From JAXGPF01 sp964650945 (GTDB lineage: Bacteria > Verrucomicrobiota > Kiritimatiellia > JAAZAB01), in assembly GCA_964650945.1 (NCBI GenBank), contig CAZYXU010000003.1, forward strand, positions 12,663-76,662: DNA of 64,000 nt, written 5' to 3'. Position 1 is the stretch's first letter. Each line of letters opens with the position of its first letter. This document shows positions 18,404 through 27,406 of this stretch, piece after piece. The position numbers were made by a program, and so were the translations under genes. A model generated the notes under the pieces. That model made no database searches, had not been told where the DNA came from, and saw nothing but the letters and a program-made list of their open reading frames with translations.

Positions 18404-18458
18404 ATTTCAAAACTCGCGTTTTAAAGGAATTCAGAATTCAGGCGTCAGAATTCAGAAT
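18404..18458 (+). repeat. 55-bp dispersed repeat, copy 2 (plus orientation)
   Basis: It aligns ungapped to the reverse complement of 1011-1065 with 48 of 55 identities. It starts with the degenerate hairpin TTCAAAAC-TCGC-GTTTTAAA, then ATTCAG-type words. It sits in the gap between serC and a lipoprotein gene, 17 bases before the latter's start, so it may form part of that gene's leader. Confidence 0.75.
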
Positions 18459-18474
18459 AAAACGGAGCGATATA

Positions 18475-19089
18475 ATGCGCAGCGTGCCATATTCACATCT
18501 CGCGGGCATAGCGCTGCTGGCTGGCGCGGCGGCTTTCCTGGCCGGCTGCGCCACCACCAAGGCCGTGCGCGAAACGCGGCCGGTGGAATACGTGGTGATG
18601 GTCCGCGCCGACCTTCCCTGGCAGAACAGCGGCATTACGGTGCGCGAGGGCGAGGTGCTGCATTGCCTGGCGGAGGGCAAGTGGAGCGATGATTTTGGCG
18701 TTTACGGCCCGGCGGGCGATCCGGAACACCCGCGCGATAATTTCGGCGTGAATGCCCCGGGGAACGGTTTGCTGTTGCGCCTCAGCGGGCAGACCAACCG
18801 GGTCTATTTTATCGGCGCCCAGGCCGATATAGTGGCCGAGCGCTCCGGGCATGTTTACCTGCGGGGCAATGCCGCCCTCGCGCCGGGCGCCCGGGGACAG
18901 CTCAAGGTCACCCTCATGCCCGCCCCGGATGCCGACGGCGACGGCCTGTCGGATTACGAGGAAATCCAGCTCTGGCGCACCGATCCGCGCCGGCGCGATA
19001 GCAACGGCGCCGGGTTCGGCGACGCCGCCATCGTCAGCGACCGGCGCAGCCGCCCCGGCGGCGGCGTCTTGAAGCCCGCGGTCAATTGA
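18475..19089 (+). CDS. Lipoprotein with lectin-like domain and calcium-binding TSP3-like repeat
   Basis: This 204-residue protein begins with a lipoprotein signal (lipobox FLAGC, Cys at about residue 25). The middle (VVMVRADLPWQNSGI, then a GEVLHCLAEGKWSDD segment) resembles the PA-IL/LecA-like beta sandwich that binds sugars through calcium. A DADGDGLSDYEE loop at about 159-170 is a type 3 thrombospondin-like calcium motif. It is likely a surface sugar-binding or structural lipoprotein. The assignment to the lectin fold is by pattern only. Confidence 0.72.
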   Translation: MRSVPYSHLAGIALLAGAAAFLAGCATTKAVRETRPVEYVVMVRADLPWQNSGITVREGEVLHCLAEGKWSDDFGVYGPAGDPEHPRDNFGVNAPGNGLLLRLSGQTNRVYFIGAQADIVAERSGHVYLRGNAALAPGARGQLKVTLMPAPDADGDGLSDYEEIQLWRTDPRRRDSNGAGFGDAAIVSDRRSRPGGGVLKPAVN

Positions 19090-19206
19090 TTGCGTCCCGC
19101 GGCTGCCGCCGCCCTGTAAAACCAGCCGGCCTTTGATTTAATTTGCAATTGCCGGGCGTGCCGTGCTAACATGTCCACTCTTTTACACGCAACTGTTGGA
19201 GGGGAA

Positions 19207-20274
19207 ATGAAGAAAACCTATAAAATCGCGGTATTGCCCGGCGATGGCACCGGCACGGAAGTGGTCAACGAAGGCGTCAAGGTCTTGAAAGCCGCTGCCG
19301 CCCGCTTCAATTTCGGACTGGATTTGCATGCTTACGATCTGGGCGGCGCGCGTTACCTGGCTACCGGCGAGACCGTACCGGATTCCGTGCTGGCGGAATT
19401 GCGCAAGTATGACGCGATTTTCCTGGGAGCCATCGGCCATCCGGACGTCAAACCCGGCATCCTGGAAAAGGGCATCCTGCTCCGCCTGCGTTTCGAACTC
19501 GATCAATACATCAACCTGCGCCCGGTAAAGTTGTATCCCGGCGTGGATTCCCCTTTGAAAAACAAGGGGCCGGCGGAAATCGATTACGTGGTCGTGCGCG
19601 AAAACACCGGCGGGTTGTACACCGGCGTGGGCGGCATCTCGATGAAGGGCACGCCCCAGGAAGTGGCGGTGCAAAACATGGTCTATTCCCGGTTCCAGGT
19701 GGACCGCTGCCTCAAGTATGCCTTTGAATACGCCCGGCGGCGCAACAAGCGCAAAACCCTCGCCCTGTGCGGCAAGACCAATGTTTTGACCTACGTGTTC
19801 GACCTGTGGGAACGGGCCTTCCATGAAATGGGAGCAAGCGATTTCAGCGATATCAAGCGCGAGTATTTCCACGTGGACGCCACCTGCATGTGGATGGTGA
19901 AGAATCCGGAGTGGTTCGATGTGATTGTCACCGAAAACATGTTCGGCGACATCATTACCGACTTGGGCGCCATCACCCAGGGCGGCATGGGCATTGCCGC
20001 CGGCGGCAACATCAATCCCGAGGGGGTGAGCATGTTCGAGCCCATCGGCGGGTCCGCGCCCAAATATACCGGCCAAAACGTCATCAACCCGCTGGCGGCG
20101 ATTTGCGCCGGCGCCATGATGCTGGCCGAATTGGGCGAAATGGACGCGAGCCAGGCGATCGAAAAGTCGGTGATGCAGGTCACCGCCCATAAAATCAAAA
20201 ACCTGGGCGCCGGTAAAATGGGGTATTCCACCACCCAGGTGGGCGACATGGTGGCACAGGGCGTGGCGGGTTAG
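19207..20274 (+). CDS. leuB: 3-isopropylmalate dehydrogenase LeuB
   Basis: This beta-decarboxylating dehydrogenase of 355 residues carries out oxidative decarboxylation of 3-isopropylmalate in leucine synthesis. It begins KIAVLPGDGTGTEVV, has the substrate arginines in LLRLRFELDQYINLRPVKLY, the VVRENTGGLYTG loop, the metal-binding aspartates in ENMFGDIITDLG and the NAD-binding segment EPIGGSAPKYTGQNVINP. ATG 19207 has GGAGGGGAA. It is followed by asd after 12 bases. Isocitrate or tartrate dehydrogenase relatives are less likely. Confidence 0.9.
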   Translation: MKKTYKIAVLPGDGTGTEVVNEGVKVLKAAAARFNFGLDLHAYDLGGARYLATGETVPDSVLAELRKYDAIFLGAIGHPDVKPGILEKGILLRLRFELDQYINLRPVKLYPGVDSPLKNKGPAEIDYVVVRENTGGLYTGVGGISMKGTPQEVAVQNMVYSRFQVDRCLKYAFEYARRRNKRKTLALCGKTNVLTYVFDLWERAFHEMGASDFSDIKREYFHVDATCMWMVKNPEWFDVIVTENMFGDIITDLGAITQGGMGIAAGGNINPEGVSMFEPIGGSAPKYTGQNVINPLAAICAGAMMLAELGEMDASQAIEKSVMQVTAHKIKNLGAGKMGYSTTQVGDMVAQGVAG

Positions 20275-20286
20275 GATGGGTGCAAG

Positions 20287-21294
20287 ATGAAACAATATCG
20301 TGTAGGCGTGGTCGGTATCGGCGCGGTCGGGACGGAGATGGTGCGGGTGCTGCGGCAGCGTAAATTTCCGGCCGCCGAAATCCGGATCATCGCGCGGACC
20401 GCGCGCACCGAGGTGATTGACGGCGAAAACTACTCCGTGGCGGCCGCCGCGCCCGACGCTTTCGACGGGTTGGATTTCGCTTTCTTTGCCGGGACGGAAG
20501 GCGCCAAGGGCGCCTCGCAGCAGTTTGGCTGGCCGGCGGTGGAAAAGGGCGTGGTGGTGATCGACAATGGCGACGATTACCGCATGGACTCCCGCGTGCC
20601 GCTGGTGATCCCGGAGATCAATGCCGCGGCCCTGGCCAAGCACCAGGGGTTGATCGCCAATCCGAATTGCAGCACCATCATTGCGTTGATGGCGGTGGCC
20701 CCGTTGTACCGCGCCGCCCGTGTCCGCCGCTTCATCGCCAGCACTTACCAGGCGGTTTCCGGCACCGGCCGGCAGGCGCTGGAGGAATTGGAGCAGCAAG
20801 CCCGGGATTATGCCGCCGGCCAGCCCTTGCGGCATGCGGTCTATCCGCACCAGATCGCCTTCAACCTGATTCCCAAGATCGGCGGGGTCAAGCCGGGCTG
20901 CGCCGGGCAGACCAGCGAAGAAGTCAAAATGCTCAACGAGAGCCGCAAAATCCTGGGCGACAAGAAATTGCGCGTCAGCGCCACCTGTGTGCGCGTGCCG
21001 GTGATGAACGGCCACTGCGAGGCCTTGAACCTGGAGTTTGACCGCCCGATGGAACCGGAGGAGGCGCGGGAAATCCTGTCCAAAGCGCCGGGCGTGGTCC
21101 TGGCGGATGATTTGGAGCGCGACGATTACCCCATGCCCATCCGGGCGGCGGGCCAGGATAATGTCCTCGTCGGCCGCATCCGGCGCGACGACAGCGTGAA
21201 AAACGGGTTGGCCCTGTTTGTCTCCGGCGACAACATCCGCAAGGGCGCCGCGACCAATGCCGTGCAGATTGCCGAGCAACTGATCCAGCCGTGA
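20287..21294 (+). CDS. asd: Aspartate-semialdehyde dehydrogenase
   Basis: This 335-residue enzyme reduces aspartyl phosphate to the semialdehyde, the branch point to lysine/diaminopimelate, threonine and methionine. Features are the Rossmann GVVGIGAVGTEMVRVL, catalytic Cys128 in ANPNCSTI, STYQAVSGTG, SEEVKMLNESRKI and the late VRVPVMNGH with the active-site histidine. It probably forms an operon with leuB. It ends four bases before the convergent micro-lipoprotein gene. Confidence 0.97.
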   Translation: MKQYRVGVVGIGAVGTEMVRVLRQRKFPAAEIRIIARTARTEVIDGENYSVAAAAPDAFDGLDFAFFAGTEGAKGASQQFGWPAVEKGVVVIDNGDDYRMDSRVPLVIPEINAAALAKHQGLIANPNCSTIIALMAVAPLYRAARVRRFIASTYQAVSGTGRQALEELEQQARDYAAGQPLRHAVYPHQIAFNLIPKIGGVKPGCAGQTSEEVKMLNESRKILGDKKLRVSATCVRVPVMNGHCEALNLEFDRPMEPEEAREILSKAPGVVLADDLERDDYPMPIRAAGQDNVLVGRIRRDDSVKNGLALFVSGDNIRKGAATNAVQIAEQLIQP

Positions 21295-21298
21295 CGGG

Positions 21299-21466
21299 TT
21301 ATTCGGTGAAAATGGGCAACGCCGGGGCGCCTTCCCAGTTCTGCGGGGTGTTCCACGGCATGGAATTGTCCGAGGTGTCGGTGGTGGCGCAGCCGCCCAG
21401 CAATCCCGCCGCCAGCAGCAACAAGATGGCGCATACCAGGCGGGCGTTGTCTTGCAGGACTTGCAT
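21299..21466 (-). CDS. 55-residue micro-lipoprotein
   Basis: Reading the minus strand from ATG 21466 to TAA 21299 gives 55 codons. An N-terminal hydrophobic stretch (ILLLLAAGLL) ends in a lipobox LGGC (Cys26). A short mature peptide contains DNSMPWNTPQNWEGAP, rich in Trp, Pro and Asn, and ends PIFTE. The ATG is two bases after the stop of the coiled-coil membrane protein, so the two are almost certainly translationally coupled. No family name is recognised; the organised Trp/Pro motif suggests real conservation rather than chance. Confidence 0.78.
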   Translation of the reverse strand: MQVLQDNARLVCAILLLLAAGLLGGCATTDTSDNSMPWNTPQNWEGAPALPIFTE

Positions 21467-21468
21467 GT

Positions 21469-22347
21469 TTATAACATGATGTTGTCGCCCTCGCGCGGCG
21501 CGAGTTTCTGCCAGTCAACCAGGATTTCGGCGATGGCCATGTTTTCCACCACGCTTTCCACGCGCACCTTGCCCACCAGTTGATCGGCCCGGTGAACCAG
21601 GAATTCCAGCTTGGGGGCGATGGGCGTCATGTTATCCTTGTCGAATCCCAGCACCACGAAATTCCATTCGGGATTGGCGAAGAGCACCACCCCCAACTGG
21701 CCCTGGGACAACTGGGCCTTGCTGGCCTCGGGGTTGGCGCGCGCTTCCAGGTCGGTCACCTTCTGTTGCAGCCCGGCGATTTGATCCTGGAGACTGCGCT
21801 TCTGGATTTCCAGGTCGTCAATCGCCACTTTCAGCGTGTCCACGCGTCCGTTCAACTCTTTTTCGGAGCGCTCCATGGCGCGGATCGTGTTGTCGCGCTC
21901 GGCCACGGAGGCTTGCAGCCCGGTAATGCTTTCATCGCGCTCCTGAATGGTGGTGCGCGCGCCGGCCAGGTCGCTTTTCGTGGCGCGCAGGTCTTCCGTG
22001 GTCTGCGCCAGCGTATCCTTGGTCTCCCCCAGGACGCGGCGGGTATCGTTCAGGCGCGCCAACTGGTTCTGGGCGGCGACCGTGAGCTGGCTGAGCGGGG
22101 CGTCCATGGGGGCGGGGCCGCCGGCGGGATTTTTAAAGGCTTTGAGCTGGTCCTCGGCGATCACGACAAATGCCGGATTGTCATCGCTTTGCTCAACGGT
22201 GGCGGCAATCTGCCGCACGGCGGTTTCCAGTTTCTGGGTGCGGCCCTTCAGCTCCTCGCGCTGCGGAAACAGGCGGATGCCGAACCATAACGCGGCCGCG
22301 CTGGCCAGCAACAACAAGATCAATACGAGTTTTAAAAAGGTTTGCAT
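21469..22347 (-). CDS. Membrane-anchored coiled-coil protein
   Basis: This 292-residue protein starts at ATG 22347 with GGAGGCGTGG upstream. One membrane segment (LVLILLLLASAAALWFGI, about 6-23) is followed by a long coiled coil with heptad character at about residues 85-195, repeatedly patterned around LARLNDTRRVLGETKDT. A compact C-terminal domain (LGVVLFANPEWNFVVLGFDK) of about 80 residues follows. The layout resembles cell-envelope spacer proteins. Function unknown. It is coupled to the micro-lipoprotein gene. Confidence 0.78.
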   Translation of the reverse strand: MQTFLKLVLILLLLASAAALWFGIRLFPQREELKGRTQKLETAVRQIAATVEQSDDNPAFVVIAEDQLKAFKNPAGGPAPMDAPLSQLTVAAQNQLARLNDTRRVLGETKDTLAQTTEDLRATKSDLAGARTTIQERDESITGLQASVAERDNTIRAMERSEKELNGRVDTLKVAIDDLEIQKRSLQDQIAGLQQKVTDLEARANPEASKAQLSQGQLGVVLFANPEWNFVVLGFDKDNMTPIAPKLEFLVHRADQLVGKVRVESVVENMAIAEILVDWQKLAPREGDNIML

Positions 22348-22500
22348 AAATTCCACGCCTCCGTCCCGGTCCATGGACCCCCATCCAACTGGCATTCACA
22401 TTGTATCAACTTGCGGCCGGGATACAACGATTATTTTACGCACAGGAAAAATTTGTCCGGCGGCTGGCGCTCGCCTCCCGGGGCCGCGCAAAACCGCCCG

Positions 22501-24426
22501 TCAATCCGGACGTTCCACGATCCGGATGGACTTGATGCGCACGTCGCCCTGGCCGGTATAATATACCCGCGGTTCGATGCTGAAAAAATCGTCCGCCTCG
22601 AAATCCAGTGCCTGCGCGCCTTGCGCGCCGGCCGGGACCGTGCGTTCGGCCAGCACCCGGCGGCCGCTGTCGGCGCTGACATCCAGCACCGCCGGCGGGC
22701 CGCCGCCGCCGGCTTCCATTTCGAAGAGCGCGGTGAAGCGGCCGGGGAAAACGTACCGGTAGTTGCCGAAAACCAGCTTGCCCTTGCGGTCGCGGCCGGC
22801 GCGGGCCACGCGCTCTGTCGGGGCGTCATCCGCGGCCCGGACGTCCGTGCCGGTCTGCCGGTGCGCCCGGGCCGGGCTGATGGACACCGCGTAGGGTTCG
22901 TTGCGGTCCATGGGCCGCAACTCCGGCGGGGCGCCGCCGGCCAGCCGGAACGGCCGGCGGTTTTTAAAATAACGGACTGCCGCCACTTCGGCGCCATCCG
23001 CGGCCAGCATGACCAGCGGCGCGCTGTTCAAGCCGTGCGGGTTGGCGGTGGCGAAGTCCAGGGGGTGATCGCCCTGCCAGCCTTGGTTGACCATGAACAC
23101 CAGCGCATCCGCCGGCGCGCGCGCAATCGTCGCCAGCAATGCCCGGCGCGGTTCGATCGTTTCCCGCAAAGCGTGCGCCGCCTTCAAACTGAAACGGACC
23201 GGTCCGGCCAGCACCGCCAACGCCAGCGCCAGGACGGTCCAGCGGCGGATGGCCGGGGTCCGGGCCGACATACCCCACAACCGGCCGGCGCCCGCGGCCG
23301 CGCCGGCGATAATGAACGGCAGGATTTCGAAATAATACCCCGGCCCGGTTTCGTGCGGGCCGCGATGGAAAAAGAAAAGATAACCCGCCGGCACGGCGAT
23401 CACCGGGCCGGCCAGGATCAGCCAGCGGCTTCGCGGCCGGCCGGCCAGCAGCAGGCCGGCCCATAAGAGCAATCCGCCCGGGAATCCCCAGAGCCAGCCA
23501 TCCGCCAGACGCAGGTTGTTTTGTAATATCTTCCATCCCTTGGCCAGGGTGTGCAGGCCGTAATGGCGCTGGCCGAAACCCAGCGCCTCCAGCGGCTCGT
23601 AATACAGGTAGGTCATCTTGAACGGGTTGCCCAGGATAAGGTGATTGTAAAACAGCAGGGCCGCCGCGCCGGCCGCGGCGCCGCCGGCAAATAATGCCGC
23701 CCCGCGCAAGGTGCGCTCGTCGCGCCGGACAGCCAGCGTCCACAGCGCGTCCACCCCGAACGGCAGCGCCATCAGCAGCGCCGTATAAGTGCGGTTGACG
23801 CATAAAAATCCCCAGGCCAGCCCGGCCAGCAAGGCCGCGCCGGGCCGGCCGGACCGCCGCCACCAGAGGTGGCAAACCAGCAGGCCGGCGACCGCGAGAA
23901 GTCCGCTGGTATGACTGAGCAGCGTGGCAAAGGTGAATAAAAACCAGGGGCTGATCAACAACAGGACTCCGGCAAACATTCCGGCGGTTGCCGGGGCGCC
24001 GGCTGCGGCCGGGGTGCCGGCTGCGGCCGGGGTGCCGGCTGCGGCCGGGGCGGCGGCCAGGGCGGCGGCCAGGGCGATGAGCAACAGCGCCAGGCCGGCG
24101 CCAAAAAACACGCTGAAGTAAGGACTGCCCGCCCAGGCCCCGGGCAGCAGGAACAAAGCATGGCCGGGCGGGTAGCGGGAAACCCAGCCGGTTGCGCGCT
24201 CCATGATATTCATCTTATGGGAGAGCAGGGGCGCGAAGGGGGGGCAGGGCCGGCTGAACCCGCCTTCCAGAAAAGTGTTGACCTGGAAAATATAACTCTG
24301 CTCGTCGGTGGTCAGGGGTGTGCGGCATAGAACGCGGTTGGCGAGTTGCTGGACAACGATCCCGGCCGCCGCGGCCAGGGCCAGGAGCGCCAGTCCGCAA
24401 ATGATTTTTTTTAGTTGCGGATTCAA
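22501..24426 (-). CDS. GT39-like polytopic glycosyltransferase or membrane mannosyl/arabinosyl-transferase-like protein
   Basis: This 641-residue protein has about ten or more hydrophobic segments. The first external loop has an acidic pair TTDEQSYIF (Asp41-Glu42), the usual position of the catalytic DE of GT-C enzymes using polyprenyl-phosphate sugars. A soluble C-terminal beta-rich domain occupies about 470-641. The start is TTG 24426 because the first in-frame ATG (residue 72) would remove the first helix and the DE motif. A loop near residues 125-148 is built of an AAAGTP repeat. It belongs to a surface-glycan cluster. Confidence 0.75.
   Translation of the reverse strand: MNPQLKKIICGLALLALAAAAGIVVQQLANRVLCRTPLTTDEQSYIFQVNTFLEGGFSRPCPPFAPLLSHKMNIMERATGWVSRYPPGHALFLLPGAWAGSPYFSVFFGAGLALLLIALAAALAAAPAAAGTPAAAGTPAAAGAPATAGMFAGVLLLISPWFLFTFATLLSHTSGLLAVAGLLVCHLWWRRSGRPGAALLAGLAWGFLCVNRTYTALLMALPFGVDALWTLAVRRDERTLRGAALFAGGAAAGAAALLFYNHLILGNPFKMTYLYYEPLEALGFGQRHYGLHTLAKGWKILQNNLRLADGWLWGFPGGLLLWAGLLLAGRPRSRWLILAGPVIAVPAGYLFFFHRGPHETGPGYYFEILPFIIAGAAAGAGRLWGMSARTPAIRRWTVLALALAVLAGPVRFSLKAAHALRETIEPRRALLATIARAPADALVFMVNQGWQGDHPLDFATANPHGLNSAPLVMLAADGAEVAAVRYFKNRRPFRLAGGAPPELRPMDRNEPYAVSISPARAHRQTGTDVRAADDAPTERVARAGRDRKGKLVFGNYRYVFPGRFTALFEMEAGGGGPPAVLDVSADSGRRVLAERTVPAGAQGAQALDFEADDFFSIEPRVYYTGQGDVRIKSIRIVERPD
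23991..24050. repeat. 18-bp in-frame tandem repeat inside the GT39-like gene
   Basis: The unit CCGGGGTGCCGGCTGCGG occurs at 23991-24008 (one difference), 24009-24026 and 24027-24044, with a degenerate fourth unit. It encodes an Ala/Gly/Pro-rich hexapeptide. The period is a multiple of three, so copy-number change would keep the frame. Confidence 0.85.
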
Positions 24427-24451
24427 AGCCGATCGTTATCCTGCCTGTTGA

Positions 24452-24500
24452 ATTCTGCCCCCGAATACTGCCCCCCGCGAACACTGACCACCGAACACTC
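24452..24500. repeat. Degenerate GAACACTGA/ACCGAACAC repeat
   Basis: In the gap between the GT39-like gene and the methyltransferase-SDR gene, words of the type GAATACTG, GAACACTGA and CCGAACACT follow each other, matching the vocabulary of the tract at 29959-30253 in diluted form. Confidence 0.5.
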
Positions 24501-24507
24501 CGCCGAG

Positions 24508-26301
24508 TCATGCCCCCTTCAGCCACCCCCGCCCGCAATACCAGCGCGCGGTTTCCACCAGGCCGTCGGCATCGGGATGGCGCGGCTGATAGCCCAGGCG
24601 CTCGCGCAGTTTGGCGGTGTTGAACGAGCGGTCCTTGGTGAAAAACGCCAGCCGGCGCCGGTGGATCGGCGGCTCGATCCCCAACCGCCGGCAAACCGCC
24701 TCGCAGAGATCGGCGGCCCAGAAGAACGGCGCCGCGGGCAGGCGGATCACCCGCAGGTTGCGGCCCAGTGCCCGCGCCACGATCCGCGCCATCCGCTCCA
24801 GGGTGATGCATTCGGGATTGCCGCAGATGAAGACTTCGCCCAGGGCCGCCGGATGGGTGGCGGCCAGGACGATGACATTGGTCAGGTCGTCCACATGGAT
24901 CAGGTGGTAAAGCCCGGGGCTGTGGCCGAGCATGATCATCCACGGCCGCGCCGCCATCCGGAAGAATTTCAGCAGGCGGGTGTCGCCCGGGCCGTAAATG
25001 GCCGCCGGACGGATGACGGTGAAGGGCAGGTTGTTGGCGCGGGCAAAATCAATCAGCCAGGTTTCCGCCTCCGCCTTGGTGCGCTGGTAAATGTCGCCGG
25101 GATGCATGGGCGTGGTTTCATCCGCCGGGGGATGTTCGATGTGGCCCAGGACGCCCACGGTGGAGACATGGATGAAACGCTGGAAGCCGGGATTGCGCAG
25201 CGCGGCCCGGGCCAGTAGTTGGGTGCTGGTGACATGCACCCTGGTGTACATTTCATCCTGGTAGCGTGCTTCGCGGAAGGCGGCCGCCACATGGAAGATG
25301 TAGCTTACATCCCGGGCGGCGGCTTCCACCACCGCCGGATCATAGACGTCGCCGCGGAACCACGTGATGGGCAAGTCGCGGAATTGTTCAAGATTGGACG
25401 AGGCGCGGGCGATGGCCCGTACAGCCAGGCCGGCATTGACCAGCTTGCGGGTCAGCACCGCGCCGGTAAACCCCGTGGCGCCGGTTACGAGCACGGAGGC
25501 GCCCGCGGGTATGGCGCAGGGCGGCGAAGCCTTGCTGAAGAGCGGTGTAAAAACCTTTTCGGCATTCCGCTCCATGTGGAGAATTATCGGGGAGCCGAAA
25601 AGGCGGGTCAAACCGATGCTCCCCGGCAGCCATTCCAGGGCCCGGGAAAGCCCGCGGCATTGCAAAATACGGTGCAGCACCATCGGCCAGAAAAACTGGC
25701 CGGCGCGGCGGCGCGGGCGGAATGCGGCGCGGGCAAAGGCGGCGGCGATTTCCGCGTGGCGGAACAGCCGGAAAGTGCGGGTGTTGCCCTCCAGCTTGCG
25801 CTTGGCGGGAAACAGCCACTCGGCCAGGCAGTTCAGGCTCTGGCTGGTAGGGTAGTCCACCACCGCCGCGGTTTGCGCCACCCGGCATAATTCTGCAATC
25901 AGCGCCGGCCAGCGCTCCCCGCAATGCATCAGCAGCCGCACGCACACCACCGCCGCGAATTCGCGGTCGGCGAAAGGCAGCGCCAGGGGGTCGGCCCGCA
26001 GAAATTCGCATTGCCCGGCGCGCACGAGTCCGTCTATCCGCCGGCGGCAGGATGGATCGCTGCCGGTAACGGTCACCCGGTATCCCGCCCGGACGAGCGC
26101 CCCGGCCAGTTGGCCGTGGCCGCCGCCCACCTCCAGCACGGCGCTGCCGCGCGGGAGGGAAGCCAGGCATTTTAAGACCAGGCGTTCCTGGACCTGGAGC
26201 ATCCAGGCGCCGCTGGGGCCGGCGAACCGCGCGGCATAGCCGTCCGAGGCGGTTTCAATGTCGGCGTCAAGGCGGGGCGGATTGGTTTGAGTGGCGTCCA
26301 T
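24508..26301 (-). CDS. Fusion of SAM methyltransferase and extended SDR (NAD-dependent epimerase/dehydratase)
   Basis: This 597-residue protein has two domains. Residues about 25-235 form a class I methyltransferase (SAM motif VLEVGGGHGQLAGAL at 55-69). Residues about 266-597 form an extended short-chain dehydrogenase with TGATGFTG at 273-280, HVAAAF, the catalytic YQRTK (Tyr-x3-Lys) and RPAAIYGPGD. ATG 26301 follows the GT4 stop by five bases. The SDR part resembles nucleotide-sugar or 3-beta-hydroxysteroid-type enzymes. The surrounding glycosyltransferases favour modification of a surface glycan or lipid. Confidence 0.85.
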   Translation of the reverse strand: MDATQTNPPRLDADIETASDGYAARFAGPSGAWMLQVQERLVLKCLASLPRGSAVLEVGGGHGQLAGALVRAGYRVTVTGSDPSCRRRIDGLVRAGQCEFLRADPLALPFADREFAAVVCVRLLMHCGERWPALIAELCRVAQTAAVVDYPTSQSLNCLAEWLFPAKRKLEGNTRTFRLFRHAEIAAAFARAAFRPRRRAGQFFWPMVLHRILQCRGLSRALEWLPGSIGLTRLFGSPIILHMERNAEKVFTPLFSKASPPCAIPAGASVLVTGATGFTGAVLTRKLVNAGLAVRAIARASSNLEQFRDLPITWFRGDVYDPAVVEAAARDVSYIFHVAAAFREARYQDEMYTRVHVTSTQLLARAALRNPGFQRFIHVSTVGVLGHIEHPPADETTPMHPGDIYQRTKAEAETWLIDFARANNLPFTVIRPAAIYGPGDTRLLKFFRMAARPWMIMLGHSPGLYHLIHVDDLTNVIVLAATHPAALGEVFICGNPECITLERMARIVARALGRNLRVIRLPAAPFFWAADLCEAVCRRLGIEPPIHRRRLAFFTKDRSFNTAKLRERLGYQPRHPDADGLVETARWYCGRGWLKGA

Positions 26302-26306
26302 AAAGG

Positions 26307-27383
26307 TCACAAGGCATCCAGTAACTGGCGCACTTCCGCGGCCAGGTCGCGGGCCGCTTCCCGCCGCATGCGGGCGCGCTGCGCAGCCAGGACGGTCTGG
26401 CGCAACGGCTCGTCCGTCAGGACGCGGTGCATCAAGGCCGCCAGTTCGGGCGCCGATAAATCCGCGTATAGCACGCCGGCGCCGTCCAGCGCTTCGGGCA
26501 TGCCGCCGGCACGGCGCGCCAGCACCGGCACGTCGGCATGCATGGCTTCCAGCAGCGGCAGGCAGTAGCCCTCGTGGGCGCTGGGGCAGACATACAGGTC
26601 CGCCACCCGGTAATAGGCCGCCAGGCCGGCGGCGGCGGCAAAGCCTTCGAAGCAGACGTTCGGCAGGTCCAGGTCTCCCGCCAGCATGCGCAGCATGGTG
26701 CAATAGCGCGGAGCGCTGCGGTTGGATCCGACAAGCAACAGGCGGCTGAACGGGTTCAGCGCCTTGTGATACCAGGCGAAGGCCTGGATCAAATCTTCCA
26801 CGCGCTTGTTGGGGGCGATCCGGCCCACGAAGAGGATGTTTTTCAGCCGGTTGCGCGGCCCGGAGAATTTCCGCATGATCAACGGCTCCGGGGCGGCATC
26901 CAGGGGGGCGGGGTCGAAAATCAACGGCAACACCCGCACGTTTGCAATGCCCAGCGCCGCCAATTCGGCGGCATTGAACCGGGATACCGTCCACACCGCC
27001 GCCGCGCCGCGCGCCGTTGCCGGCAGCCGCGCGCGCGCCTCCTCCAGGCGCGCGCGGAGGCCGTCGTCATAGCCGTCAAAATAATCGGCCGGCGTGATGT
27101 TGTGGTAAACCAGGATGCGGGCGGCGGGGCTGGCGAGGAAAACCTCCGCCGCCGGCGAGGCGATGCCGTAGTGGTGCAGGCAGATATCCTCCGGCGCGCC
27201 GCGGTATTCCGCCAGCGGCCGGCAATCCGCGCGTAAAGACGGCGAAACGCAGCGCATGTCGGCGTAAATCTCCGCGGGATGGCCCCCGTCCCGGAAAATC
27301 CTGCGCAGACAGACGGCCATGTGCGAAATGGCGTCGCCATCGGCATACCCGGCCAGTAACTGGTCAATGCGTTTTTTTTGCAT
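26307..27383 (-). CDS. Glycosyltransferase family 4
   Basis: This 358-residue GT-B enzyme has an N-terminal Rossmann domain with LHHYGIASP and LVYHNITPADYFDGY. The C-terminal domain has NILFVGRIAPNKRVEDLI and the nucleotide-sugar EX7E motif in HEGYCLPLLEAMHA. ATG 27383 begins the family-typical part; upstream in-frame sequence is shadow coding over the coiled-coil gene. It is the second of four tightly packed minus-strand genes for glycan synthesis. Confidence 0.9.
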   Translation of the reverse strand: MQKKRIDQLLAGYADGDAISHMAVCLRRIFRDGGHPAEIYADMRCVSPSLRADCRPLAEYRGAPEDICLHHYGIASPAAEVFLASPAARILVYHNITPADYFDGYDDGLRARLEEARARLPATARGAAAVWTVSRFNAAELAALGIANVRVLPLIFDPAPLDAAPEPLIMRKFSGPRNRLKNILFVGRIAPNKRVEDLIQAFAWYHKALNPFSRLLLVGSNRSAPRYCTMLRMLAGDLDLPNVCFEGFAAAAGLAAYYRVADLYVCPSAHEGYCLPLLEAMHADVPVLARRAGGMPEALDGAGVLYADLSAPELAALMHRVLTDEPLRQTVLAAQRARMRREAARDLAAEVRQLLDAL

Positions 27384-27406
27384 GTTATGTTGTTTGACGC
27401 TTTGAA

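Noticed and set aside
19183..21279. 698-codon minus frame across leuB and asd
   Set aside because: It spans two well-supported enzymes and resembles no family, so it is an antisense shadow.
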